A stretch of DNA of 64,000 nt, taken from contig NZ_JACSUD010000004.1 in the NCBI RefSeq assembly GCF_014385435.1, positions 1-64,000 on the forward strand, in the 5' to 3' direction. The notes under the pieces are model-generated. The model was not told where the DNA came from, made no database searches, and saw only the letters and a program-made list of their open reading frames with translations. Each line of letters opens with the position of its first letter. Within the stretch, counting starts at the first letter, position 1. This stretch comes from Alloprevotella sp. Lung230. Lineage in GTDB: Bacteria; Bacteroidota; Bacteroidia; Bacteroidales; Bacteroidaceae. Positions 9,072 through 19,094 of this stretch are shown one piece after another. Both the position numbers and the translations under genes were made by a program.

Positions 9072-9218
9072 GAGATTAAAAGTGGAAGACGCACCACCAA
9101 CAATGGTCTACCCAAATTTGAAAAGGCTTATCACCCGCATCGTGCTTTTGTGGTTGGTTCTGGAGGATTGTCATTTGAAGAGTTCCTATCCATGGATTTG
9201 AATCTACTCTTCAAGTAG
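9072..9218 (+). pseudogene. duplicated 3' fragment of the DUF4143 ATPase gene
   Basis: This stretch repeats the last 147 bp of the ATPase gene (6337-6483) with about four base differences and the same 48 C-terminal residues, ending in TAG instead of TAA. It has no start or ATPase domain. The two copies are 2.7 kb apart as direct repeats around the AlbA_2 and phosphoesterase genes. This fits insertion or recombination within a paralogous gene. Confidence 0.9.
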
Positions 9219-9241
9219 GCGTACAAAAGGACCTTGCCTTT

Positions 9242-9285
9242 GCAAAAAAGAAAAGAGACTTACCTGTCACGGGGTAGGTCTCTTT
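9242..9285 (-). terminator. rho-independent terminator of the HTH operon
   Basis: An inverted repeat at 9252-9285 (AAAGAGACnTACC-type arms) is followed on the minus strand by a T-rich run (complement of 9242-9251). It lies about 75 bp after the minus-strand HTH gene stop. Confidence 0.6.
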
Positions 9286-9361
9286 ACGTAGTGTATTCTA
9301 CTGCCTGGAGTAGCTTTGCGTGCGGAAAGTGCTCGCAAAAGGCGATGGCTTGCGCTTTGAC

Positions 9362-9709
9362 TTACTGTCTAGCCTCGTCTTCTATCTGTTCAATGCTCTT
9401 AAGATGCGCTTCCGGCTTTTTAAGCCAAGCGTCAATCTCAGACTTCAAAAAACGTAATCGCTTGTCTTCTCTATGGTAAGGGATGCGCTTTGCACTTGTC
9501 CACGAATAAATGGTTTGTACAGCAGGATGTTCCGGAAGGTAGTTGCTTAGGGCCTGAATAGAGAACCATTTATCTTCTTCCACCGCAAGTTGCTTTTTAC
9601 CTTGAATCACGTCGATTTTAGCATCGAGTTCTACAAGTTTCCTCTTTATCCATCCTAAAACTTCAGGAATGTCGTCAAAGCGAAGAGATTGTTTGTTTTC
9701 TGTATTCAT
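9362..9709 (-). CDS. excisionase-like helix-turn-helix protein
   Basis: A 115-residue protein with an N-terminal helical part (residues 12-40) and a winged-HTH/MerR-like half: WFSIQALSNYLPEHPAVQTIYSW, then RIPYHREDKRLRFLKSEIDAWL. This is the helix-turn-helix domain-containing protein type carried by Bacteroides mobile elements. It is the last gene of a small minus-strand operon whose first gene is cut by IS982. It probably binds DNA as an excision or expression regulator; the element it served is not evident here. Confidence 0.8.
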   Translation of the reverse strand: MNTENKQSLRFDDIPEVLGWIKRKLVELDAKIDVIQGKKQLAVEEDKWFSIQALSNYLPEHPAVQTIYSWTSAKRIPYHREDKRLRFLKSEIDAWLKKPEAHLKSIEQIEDEARQ

Positions 9710-9753
9710 ATTCTTTGTTTTTAGTGATTACTTTCTCTCTTTTGTTTGGCACA

Positions 9754-9933
9754 TCAATCATAAATCAGCACATCATCCCGGCTCTCTACGATTTCTTTAC
9801 CGTTATTCAATCTTACCACCAGGTCTTTGCCATAATCCCCCACGATATAGCCTTCACTGTGACCACGATAAGGGATGAGCAATGTACAACAGCAACCGAC
9901 CACATCGGTTATTTCTTCAAATTCGTATAACAT
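9754..9933 (-). CDS. small hypothetical protein (59 residues)
   Basis: The start at 9933 (MLYEFEEITD) was chosen because it lies 17 bp after the stop of the preceding truncated frame; an in-frame ATG at 9981 would overlap that frame. The protein has a triple Cys run (VVGCCCTLLIP) and a beta-strand-like rest (HSEGYIVGDYGKDLVVRL). It precedes the HTH gene by 44 bp. Family and function are not recognised. Only plausible composition and operon position support it. Confidence 0.5.
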   Translation of the reverse strand: MLYEFEEITDVVGCCCTLLIPYRGHSEGYIVGDYGKDLVVRLNNGKEIVESRDDVLIYD

Positions 9934-9950
9934 AATGACTTCATTTTGGT

Positions 9951-10101
9951 TTATTGTTCCTTTGCGTAAATCACGATACAAGGCTCAACCTCGGCAGCCT
10001 GACCGAATAGTGGATAATAGGAAAACTCAGGTTGAGCTTCGCCATCCACCTCGATGTGGAAAACCACTTGCACTTGCCACTGGTTGACGAAGTCATCTAC
10101 T
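9951..10101 (-). pseudogene. C-terminal remnant of a gene cut by IS982
   Basis: On the minus strand an open frame runs from the IS982 end at 10101 to a stop at 9951-9953, giving about 49 residues (VDDFVNQWQVQVVFHIEVDG at the cut end, CIVIYAKEQ at the stop). Upstream, inside the IS, the frame stops at once. The N-terminal part is not found on the other side of the IS. The protein family is not recognised. Confidence 0.55.
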
Positions 10102-10208
10102 AACCTCAATTCGGTTTAAGGTTCCCTCCTTTTTACTCAGATTATAGTCCACAACGATTCTTTCGACCTTGTTTTAGGCCGAAGATTCATTGTTTCACGC
10201 AAGTAAAT

Positions 10209-11108
10209 TTAGAAAAGTGTGAGCTGTTTCATTTCTGCTTCTCCCTCCATCTCAAACTCCATATTGATAGAGGGTTTTGTATCGTAGAAAGCATAAGCCG
10301 CCATCCCTGCCAAAAGATTGACAATAAAGTTTGAGACACTTCTGTGGCGAGTATGAACAATCTGCGCCACGTTCTTGAGCATATCGTTGATGGTCTCGAT
10401 AATGCTTCTTTTACGGAGCATTATTTTGTCGTACACCTCCATTAAGCGGTTCTTCATATTAGTGCGTATTCCCGTGACAATGTGAACTCCCCTATCGAAG
10501 AGTGAAGCAAAAAGAGATTGTGAAATGTATCCCTTATCCGCATAGAGTTTTCCGAACAAATCCTTAGTCAAGTTATTGAAAACCTCCGGGTTACGATCGT
10601 CCACATTGGCTTTGGTAAGTGCAAAGTTGAGTAATTCCCCTCGTTCATTACACAGCAGATGCAGCTTAAAACCATAGTACCATCCCATCGTGCTTTTCCC
10701 TTTATGAGCATAGCCCTTGAAGACACGATTAGAATACTCACGCTTGTTTTCACACACGGGAATACGCGTTGAATCGATAAAAGTAATCCCTGTACATTCT
10801 CCCATCAAAGCTAATTTAAGGAAGAGCAAAAGTGGAATCGCCACTCGTGGCATACGTTCCACAAATCGGGTATATGAAAGTAGGTGGGGGAATTCTTCTT
10901 TAAGTTCTCGACAGACGTAGAAGAGATAGAAATGTTTGAAATTGCGAAACGTATTGCTGTGGAACAAGACAAGAATGGTAATCATTTCTGCATCGCTCAT
11001 TCTTCCCTTTCTATTGCGAGTTTTAGGGATGTTTGGAGAGGGATTTGAAAGCGAAAGCGCTTTTGTGTTCAATTCCAACTCATATTGTATTGCAGAAATC
11101 ATCTGCAA
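10209..11108 (-). CDS. IS982-family transposase
   Basis: An uninterrupted 299-residue transposase. Hallmarks are RKGRMSDAEMITILVLFH near the N terminus, the first catalytic Asp in GITFIDSTRIPVC, GYAHKGKSTMGWYYGFKLHL, the second Asp in LYADKGYIS and the Glu in SIIETINDMLKN (DDE triad). The length is normal for the family, so this copy looks active, unlike the IS5- and IS4-type copies nearby. Confidence 0.92.
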   Translation of the reverse strand: MQMISAIQYELELNTKALSLSNPSPNIPKTRNRKGRMSDAEMITILVLFHSNTFRNFKHFYLFYVCRELKEEFPHLLSYTRFVERMPRVAIPLLLFLKLALMGECTGITFIDSTRIPVCENKREYSNRVFKGYAHKGKSTMGWYYGFKLHLLCNERGELLNFALTKANVDDRNPEVFNNLTKDLFGKLYADKGYISQSLFASLFDRGVHIVTGIRTNMKNRLMEVYDKIMLRKRSIIETINDMLKNVAQIVHTRHRSVSNFIVNLLAGMAAYAFYDTKPSINMEFEMEGEAEMKQLTLF

Positions 11109-11145
11109 TACAATAAATTTCCGTAACTTTGCTGATAAGTTTCAT

Positions 11146-11208
11146 AGAGGATTGTTTTATCGTTATCTGTTTGGTTTTCAATAACAAATATACGAAAAAC
11201 AATCCTCT
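11146..11208. repeat. 13-bp perfect inverted repeat upstream of the IS982 transposase
   Basis: AGAGGATTGTTTT at 11146-11158 pairs perfectly with AAAACAATCCTCT at 11196-11208 across a 37-base loop. It lies inside the IS, 38-100 bp ahead of the transposase start. A role in limiting read-through or translation of the transposase is inferred. Confidence 0.6.
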
Positions 11209-11348
11209 TTTTGGGTTTTTATTGAAACTATTTTAGGGCAAAAAACAAGAGTTCCTTATCCCGAATTGGGGTTAAAAAAATTCTGGAATGCTTATTGAAG
11301 GACATTGTGGAAAAGGAAATAGTAGTGTCAGAAAAATCTTAGGTGTAA

Positions 11349-12200
11349 TCACTTTACGGCATCTTTTATTGCAGTCTTCAAGTTTGACAGTCTATCTAAT
11401 TTGCAATATTTGGAATATTGATACTTCCAATTTTCCTTGGTTAAACCCAAAGACAACGATAATTTTTTATCTGAGAAATTGCAAATATATGGAATCAGAT
11501 AATCTTTGCCTGAAACATATCTCAAAAGACTATCGTAACAATCAGGAAACAGGTGCCCCTTATCTTTTATAATCTCATCTAACTCTTGATCTGTTATTCC
11601 TTTATTTTTCAATTGACTACTGATTTCTGCTATTTCCTTATCAATACTTAAGTTGTCTATCTCACCAACTTTGGATAAAAAACAGGTGGCATGTTTTACC
11701 TGGAATCTATCTAATAGTTCTTGGGATATTGAGAAATATCGGAATAATTTCATGAAAGGAACTATTGCCGCTTCCATTATTTTATTATAGTTGACAATTT
11801 GTTTAATTTCTTCTTCGCCGTGTTTATAATCTAATGCATCGTAAACTTTATAATAGGCTTCTTCATCAATTACATAATTTTCTATACAGTAGCAGTCAAG
11901 TACAAACAGATTCTCTTCCCTCTCCTTAGGTGTTGTCATGTTATATATATCTCCATCTATTATATACAGCTTAGGGAAAGTGCTTTTATCATTTCTGCAG
12001 GCTTTAACAACCTCTTCGCAACTGCCCAAAGGGTAAATGTCGTTTATTGTAATATTAGTGTCATCTAGAAGCCGTTTAAGTAGTGTTACATAAAACTTTT
12101 TGTCCTTATCGCAATCTTCTGTATAGATATTTATAGTGTTGCGGTATTCGGTGAATATAGTAGAGGCCTGCCGTACTTCAGTAGAAAATTCTATTCCCAT
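11349..12200 (-). CDS. ariB: PARIS anti-phage effector AriB (DUF4435, TOPRIM-like)
   Basis: A 283-residue DUF4435 protein with TOPRIM-like residues: a Glu in NIYTEDCDKDKKFY (E28) and a D-x-D pair in LYIIDGDIYN (D82, D84), followed by CYCIENYVID. In PARIS (phage anti-restriction-induced system) this nuclease subunit is held by the ATPase AriA and released by a phage trigger such as Ocr. In the E. coli example it then cleaves host tRNA-Lys. The start lies 2 bp after the AriA stop and the length matches known AriB (about 300). The assignment rests on the AAA plus DUF4435 gene pair and these motifs. Confidence 0.82.
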   Translation of the reverse strand: MGIEFSTEVRQASTIFTEYRNTINIYTEDCDKDKKFYVTLLKRLLDDTNITINDIYPLGSCEEVVKACRNDKSTFPKLYIIDGDIYNMTTPKEREENLFVLDCYCIENYVIDEEAYYKVYDALDYKHGEEEIKQIVNYNKIMEAAIVPFMKLFRYFSISQELLDRFQVKHATCFLSKVGEIDNLSIDKEIAEISSQLKNKGITDQELDEIIKDKGHLFPDCYDSLLRYVSGKDYLIPYICNFSDKKLSLSLGLTKENWKYQYSKYCKLDRLSNLKTAIKDAVK

Positions 12201-12202
12201 TA

Positions 12203-13573
12203 TTAAAACTTTGTTAGGTCCTCACACATTTCTTTTCTTTCAGGTTTAGCAAGAATGGCAGGTGCATGAGTTGCTATAATAAATTGTGTTTTAGGGCTAG
12301 CTTGTAGCAGTGCATCTATAAAAATTTCTTGCCAACTTATATGCAAGGACAATTCAGGCTCGTCAATAATTGCTATGCAAGTGTCTCTACTCCGCTTGAA
12401 AAAAGCTATATGTGCAAATAGAAGAATTAGTTGTTTTTCTCCAGAGGACAAATCGAAGATAGAGTTACTTTTCTGGTTGTTTTTAAATCTTATTTTTATT
12501 TCTCCTCTCTCATCCACTTCGATTTCTTTGCCACTTTCCTCAAAGAATAAATTTACGCTATTTGTAAATCTGTTTATAGGAGCTTTTAAATTTTGGATGT
12601 TATTAGCGTATTCTTCTGCGTATTTTATTATTTTGTCTATTTTGTCTAGCTGAGAACGATTAATCATCCATTCAAGCAAAGCATTATAATATGCAGGATT
12701 TGGGGTTCTATCTTCTTTTAAACCTGAAGTTTGGGTTAGAATTTTTAAAACATCTTTCATGCCGTTGAAATAGCTTGAAAAACGAGTCATCAAATCTTTC
12801 ACATCAAGATTTTGAATAACGTCATTTAGGCTTTTTTGACGAATGTCCAGGTTGGAAAGTTCAGCTTTATAGTCTATATCTGTAATTGAAATGTTCTTTT
12901 CCACTTTAAAAGATTCCTCAAATACTTGTCTTTTAAAAAGATCCGATAATTTGAACTGACTTTGCGCCGTTCTTCTTATATTATTATAGAACATTTCTTG
13001 TATTTCATATAGCGCATTATCAACAGAATCCGATGGTAATTCAACTTGCTGTATTCTCCTTCGATATATAAACTCACTTTCTATAGGATGGAGGTTGTTA
13101 TTTTCTACTATTCTCCTATTTAAACCTAAAAAGAGGGGAGTTCTTAAATCTTTGATCTTTCTTACAGCTTCTAAATCATCAAAATCACTAATAACTCTGT
13201 TCAATTTTTCGAAATCGACAAGGTGGCGCTCATTACGATACTTGTTTACGTTGCAAAGAACTAATGGTATCTTATTAGTAACTTTATTTCGTTTAGAGTC
13301 TAAATATTCTATCGTTAAAGTGTGACTATCTTTATAACAACAAATAGACTCTACAAAATGGTCCTCCTTGACGGTAAATTCAACAGAAATAGTTGAAAAT
13401 TCGATTTGTGCAAGATCTAAATAAGATGGAGTTAAGAGCCCTTGAAGAAGTTTCAAAACAGTTGTTTTGCCAGAACCGTTTATTCCTATCAGAAATGTTA
13501 GTCCATCACGAAAATCAATACTATGATTTTGATAACCACGTACTTTCTCTCCTTTAAAGTTAATTAGTTTCAT
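12203..13573 (-). CDS. ariA: PARIS anti-phage sensor ATPase AriA
   Basis: A 456-residue ABC-like AAA protein: Walker A INGSGKTT (about 31-38), a long helical insertion, ABC signature DLSSGEKQLILLFAH (about 375-390), Walker B CIAIIDEPELSLH, and the switch IIATHAPAI near the end. This fits the OLD/AAA_21-type ATPases that act as AriA. The next gene encodes DUF4435, the AriB partner, with 2 bp between. AriA forms the scaffold that senses phage proteins and holds AriB. Both genes are AT-rich like the rest of the island. Two 36-bp repeats lie 76-177 bp upstream. Confidence 0.82.
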   Translation of the reverse strand: MKLINFKGEKVRGYQNHSIDFRDGLTFLIGINGSGKTTVLKLLQGLLTPSYLDLAQIEFSTISVEFTVKEDHFVESICCYKDSHTLTIEYLDSKRNKVTNKIPLVLCNVNKYRNERHLVDFEKLNRVISDFDDLEAVRKIKDLRTPLFLGLNRRIVENNNLHPIESEFIYRRRIQQVELPSDSVDNALYEIQEMFYNNIRRTAQSQFKLSDLFKRQVFEESFKVEKNISITDIDYKAELSNLDIRQKSLNDVIQNLDVKDLMTRFSSYFNGMKDVLKILTQTSGLKEDRTPNPAYYNALLEWMINRSQLDKIDKIIKYAEEYANNIQNLKAPINRFTNSVNLFFEESGKEIEVDERGEIKIRFKNNQKSNSIFDLSSGEKQLILLFAHIAFFKRSRDTCIAIIDEPELSLHISWQEIFIDALLQASPKTQFIIATHAPAILAKPERKEMCEDLTKF

Positions 13574-13648
13574 ATCTATTCTTTCATTTGAATTATTGGT
13601 GTTTAAGGCTGTTTATACATCATTTTCACGAATCTCTAATATTAGTCT

Positions 13649-13750
13649 GATGTCGTGGAAGAGTTTCTCTTATCTGTCCACAATTCAGTTAAGGAAGTGC
13701 ATGATTCCCAAAGAGATGTCGTGGAAGAGTTTCTCTTATCTGTCCACAAT
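13649..13750. CRISPR. two identical 36-bp repeats with a 30-bp spacer (minimal CRISPR-like unit)
   Basis: Positions 13649-13684 and 13715-13750 are identical over 36 bp and are separated by 30 bp of unique sequence (13685-13714). Each repeat has an internal hairpin AAGAG-TTT-CTCTT and outer GTGGA/TCCAC arms. A 36/30 geometry is that of type II-C and VI-B arrays in Bacteroidetes. There is no third repeat and no cas gene in the window. Operator repeats for the adjacent PARIS promoter remain an alternative. Confidence 0.45.
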
Positions 13751-14339
13751 ACACACTGTGATTACTTTTTCCGATGCATCGACAGCTACTTCTGGTTGCA
13801 ATTAATAGAGCAGTTCTTATGCAAAGAGTAAGAGAGAGTGATTACAATTTCTCTCTAGATACATTATTTAGTTAATCCTGCAATATGAGAGCTGATTCTA
13901 CTTATTGCAATTTTTTCTTCACTATTAATATGGAAATCCGCATATAATGTTAGAGACTGTGTCAAAGCGCACCTCTCTTATTAAACTGATTGCGACAGAG
14001 AGTGATACAATTGTATGCCATAATAAGGGGATTTTTATAGTGCAAATATACTAATTTAGGAGATAGCTTGAGTGTTTTTGCGTGTTTTTCTTTGAAAAGA
14101 TTTGTCTTTACCTCAATTCTGCAACCTTTACATTCAGTTTTTCACATAGTAGTCAATGCACTTCTTGTTTGTAAAATCCCCTTTTTCGATAGCTCTCTCC
14201 TCACAAGTTCTGCCCAAAGCGCATAGTGCCCCTTTCCCCCAGGAGGGGGAGGGAGATTTGCCCTCGAAAACTATACATTATGGACTTGCAGCGTTAAAGA
14301 TGGACCAATAGTGCAGACATCTATCTGTTGTGTAAATGT
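13751..14339. other. AT-rich stretch without a recognisable gene
   Basis: No frame with a believable protein and no clear promoter was seen. The area lies between the repeats and a transposase remnant and is probably debris of earlier insertions. Confidence 0.5.
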
Positions 14340-14522
14340 TCAGCGTCCATTGTCTGGCAATCTGAACCCATTTGTAGGAACAGCAATGAATGAAAAGATA
14401 AAGCGCTTAAGCCTACTTTTCATGTCAATGCAGGGAAAGATGCCGCTGACTTTTGACAATAAATGCTGATAAAAGTTTTTCAGCATGGAGGTAATGATCA
14501 TAAACACCGTATTCTCTTCCAT
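14340..14522 (-). pseudogene. IS1380-like transposase, C-terminal remnant
   Basis: About 60 codons (ITSMLKNFYQHLLSKVSG; SRLKRFIFSFIAVPTNGFRL) resemble the C terminus of IS1380-family transposases, where a conserved NFFQH...RLKRFIFRF block occurs. The copy lacks everything upstream and is cut by the IS4-type element starting at 14533. The family call is from remembered pattern only. Confidence 0.45.
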
Positions 14523-14532
14523 CTTTGAAAAT

Positions 14533-15954
14533 ATTGCTGTCCGGTAAAAGTTTTTCTGATGATAAAAATAAGGCTGAAACCCTCTTGCAGGATTTCAGCC
14601 TCTTTTGTTACTTTGCTTGTTGGAAAAAAACTAGTAACATGAGCAAAAGTACATATTTTACCGGACAGCCGGTCTATAGTCAGGTCATAAAATTGCTGGA
14701 TAAAGCCAAAATTCAACAAATTAGTCTCGAAACGCTAGGGAGCGAGCGCTATGTTAAGCGCTTGACAGGCTGGAAACACCTGATCATTATGCTCTTTGGT
14801 GTTCTCAAACACTTTGATTCTCTGCGTGAATTGGAGATTGGCATGAAAGCCGAGACTATGAAACTCTCCCACTTGGGACTTGACTATGTTGTTCGTCGCA
14901 GCACACTTGCAGAAGCCAACCGGCGGCGCCCACAAGAGTTCTTTGCCAAGGTTTATGCCTCCCTGTTGGAACGCTACACTCCATTTTTAGCGGACAGCCG
15001 CTCTGTGGGCTATCAAAAAGCGTAGGAGAAGCAGCTTTATATGATGGATTCTACCACAATTACGCTCTTTGACAACATTCTCAAGGGAGTAGGCCGACAT
15101 CCTAAAAGCGGAAAGAAGAAAGGCGGAATGAAGGTACACACCATTATGAAATATCAAGTAGGTGTGCCTATGGTGGTAGAACTGACTTCTGCCGCCAAAC
15201 ACGATCATTATCTTCTCAAAAAGGTGCACCTGCCCCAAGATTCCACCTTGGCAATGGATAGAGCCTACATTGACTATGCTCAGTTTCAAAGGCTTACGGA
15301 AGAAGGTGTCTGCTATGTAACCAAGATGAAGAAGAACCTCACCTACAAGGAGTTGTCGTCTACAGCCTATGTTTCTCGTGATGGTTTGGTCACTCACCTC
15401 GACAAACATATCCTTTTTGAGAAAGAGAAGGTAAGGCACGAAGCACGATGCGTAGAGCTATGGAGTAATAACTCTCGCAAGTCGGTGACGTTGCTGACCA
15501 ACAATTTTGAACTCTCTGTTGAGGAACTTGCCGAAATCTACAAGCGCAGATGGGCAATAGAAACCCTCTACAAACAACTGAAACAGAATTTTCCCTTGCA
15601 CTTTTTCTATGGCGAGAGCGTGAATGCCATCCAAATACAAACATGGGTGGTACTCATTGCCAATCTCTTGTGCACAGTGCTGTCTAGAATGATTAAAAGA
15701 CACGTTTCTTTTTCTCAAATCGTGACTATGCTTAGATTGACTGACGCTCATGTATTACAGCAATTTCATCGATTTCATGGAAAATCCTCAAAAAGATGAA
15801 TGCGCAATTTGGGCGGAAAGAGCTAAAGCCCCACCGCCGGAACCATCATTATTTGATTAGGGGGCTTGCTTTCTCAAAAAGAAAGCCCGAAGTCCTATTC
15901 TAAAGGGCTTCGGGAAACTTTCTTGTGCCGTTTTGAAGTTTACCGAACAGCAAT
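14533..15954 (+). mobile_element. IS4-family insertion sequence
   Basis: The ends are 16-bp inverted repeats with one mismatch (ATTGCTGTCCGGTAAA at 14533-14548, complement at 15939-15954). The 1422-bp element carries one plus-strand transposase interrupted by a stop. It has internal hairpins near both ends (about 14572-14603 and 15882-15914), as expected to block outside transcription. Confidence 0.8.
14639..15799 (+). pseudogene. IS4-family transposase with an in-frame stop
   Basis: The frame starts at ATG 14639 (MSKSTYFTGQPVYSQVIKLL, the DUF4372 N terminus) and meets an in-frame TAG at 15023-15025 after GYQKA. It then continues in the same frame through MMDSTTITLFD, LTSAAKHDHY, LAMDRAYIDYAQF and YKRRWAIETLYKQLKQNF (DDE core with YREK-type block) to 15799. 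No bases appear to be missing, so a single nonsense mutation separates the two parts. Readthrough cannot be excluded but the copy is probably inactive. Confidence 0.85.
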
Positions 15955-16048
15955 AATTTCAAGTTATCAGTGTCCACCTACTTCTCCCCTCCTTATCACG
16001 AGTACATTTCATCATTAAGGCTGAAATCAAAAGCAATTGGTATAAAGA

Positions 16049-16080
16049 CAAAAAATCCCAGTAACTTATGAGGTTACTGG
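16049..16080 (-). terminator. dnaK terminator
   Basis: CCAGTAAC/GGTTACTGG arms at 16058-16080 are followed on the minus strand by a TTTTTT run (complement of about 16050-16056), about 40 bp after the dnaK stop. Confidence 0.75.
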
Positions 16081-16116
16081 AATTTCCTTATTTTCAATCA
16101 GTGTGGGTGAGCACCT

Positions 16117-18030
<1,914 letters not shown>

Positions 18031-18216
18031 AATCTTTTTTATTTATTTGTTTTGTTATTATTCTGGTTGTTTGTATGCCTCGTCTGAGGCGTTGTTGCCC
18101 CTTTCTTTGCAAGGCGCGTGCCAAAAGGAAAACGCGCGCCGTTCGTCTGCCACGGCTGACAGAACGGCAGAAATGTACTGCGGATTTCTGCCAAAGGCAA
18201 AATCAGATGAAGTCCT

Positions 18217-18456
18217 CGCGCACGTATACTCTACATAGTGCGTGTTTTTTGCCTTCACTGCCTTCACCTTCAACATAAAATCCAGTGAAACAATGGTTTG
18301 CGGGTGAAGGCAAATACCTTCACCTGATGGGCTATTCGTTGGAAATCAAGGAAGATGGGAGATTTTAGAAATCGGCTGATATTGAGCAGATTGAACTGCC
18401 GCGGTGAAGGCAGTGAAGGCAAAATGCAAGAACACTGTGTAGCGTTGCGCGCGCGA
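18217..18456. repeat. dispersed intergenic element, family I, copy 1
   Basis: A non-coding 240-bp unit with CG-rich ends (CGCGCACG at 18217, GCGCGCGCG near 18446-18454) and long imperfect inverted arms. TGCCTTCACTGCCTTCACC at 18250-18268 pairs with GGTGAAGGCAGTGAAGGCA at 18403-18421. Related units lie at 41377-41650 and 50828-51060. No protein is encoded. Confidence 0.75.
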
Positions 18457-18505
18457 GGGTAGCGATGCGTGCCGATGCCTCCTCCGGCAGCGACCGGCCA
18501 TTTGC

Positions 18506-18597
18506 TCAGAGGTAGATGAAACTACATCAGAAGTAGGAAAAACTACCTCTGAGAAAAATAAAACTACATCAGAGAAAAATAAAACCACCTCTGAGGG
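18506..18597. repeat. array of about 21-bp semi-palindromic repeats, copy next to family I
   Basis: Five imperfect units of about 18-22 bp with cores such as CTACCTCTGAG or its complement CTCAGAGGTAG, spaced by A-rich linkers (AAAAATAAAA). Arrays with the same core occur at 41259-41340 and 51096-51157, each beside a family I element. Confidence 0.7.
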
Positions 18598-18852
18598 AAG
18601 TACGCAATTCCTGACGAGTCGGCACGCACGTCATGCCCATCTCCGGGGCCCAATATGTTAAAGTCGTGTTAAAACAGGAGGTCGGTGGCTGAAATGAAGA
18701 GCGAGATGTCTATATACAGATAAGAGGGTATTCAAAAGCCATCATACGTATGATGTCATCGGGCTGACCTTCAGCCAGCTTCTCTGCAGGGACAGCTCTA
18801 CCCCACGAGAACGTGGGGTTACTCAAAGGTGTCGCTTTCAGCGACAAGAGAT
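18598..18852. other. gene-free stretch with two short hairpins
   Basis: No gene is seen. Two perfect hairpins follow each other: ACCCCACG/CGTGGGGT at 18800-18819 and GTCGC/GCGAC at 18831-18845. Neither has a clear U-run, so a terminator for the upstream minus-strand GH57 operon is possible but not shown. Confidence 0.45.
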
Positions 18853-18988
18853 GGTAAACCGCTCAATTTTTCGACAGATTGTCTTTGTTCATCAGTCGTG
18901 TAGCCCACTACCCCCCCTCTTCGCAAAGACGAGCTGACGAAAAGGTGAAACAAATCTCATATCAATTCACGCTGAACACCGACTTACC
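18853..18988 (-). repeat. dispersed intergenic element, family II, copy 1
   Basis: Read on the minus strand, this 136-bp stretch aligns with 50628-50823. Shared features are the end CTGAACACCGACTTACC (complement gives GGTAAGT...GGTGTTCAG), a GCTACACGAC-type centre, and GTCTTTGCGAAG / GATGAACAAAG blocks. The distal end is less conserved. Confidence 0.65.
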
Positions 18989-19094
18989 CATAGAGGGCTT
19001 TGCCATCGGAGTTGGCCGGTGCAGACGCAACTGTGCCGAAACGGACAGCACGGGGAGTCCATTTCGGCACAGATAGAGATAGAGAGGCAGAGCT

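Larger units (their letters stand above)
10102..11273 (-). mobile_element. IS982-family insertion sequence
   Basis: The ends at 10102-10121 and 11254-11273 form a 20-bp inverted repeat with three mismatches, starting AACC(C/T)CAATTCGG. The ACC start agrees with IS982-family ends. Inside is one intact minus-strand transposase gene. No clear target duplication was found, so the exact edges may differ by a base or two. Confidence 0.75.

Noticed and set aside
13596-13805. A 69-codon frame that includes both 36-bp repeats
   Set aside because: Its repeated peptide arises only from the DNA repeats; no start signal or family supports it.
18800-18845. Two close hairpins (ACCCCACG type) that look like CRISPR repeats of type I
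   Set aside because: The two hairpins have different sequences and there is no repeat-spacer periodicity.
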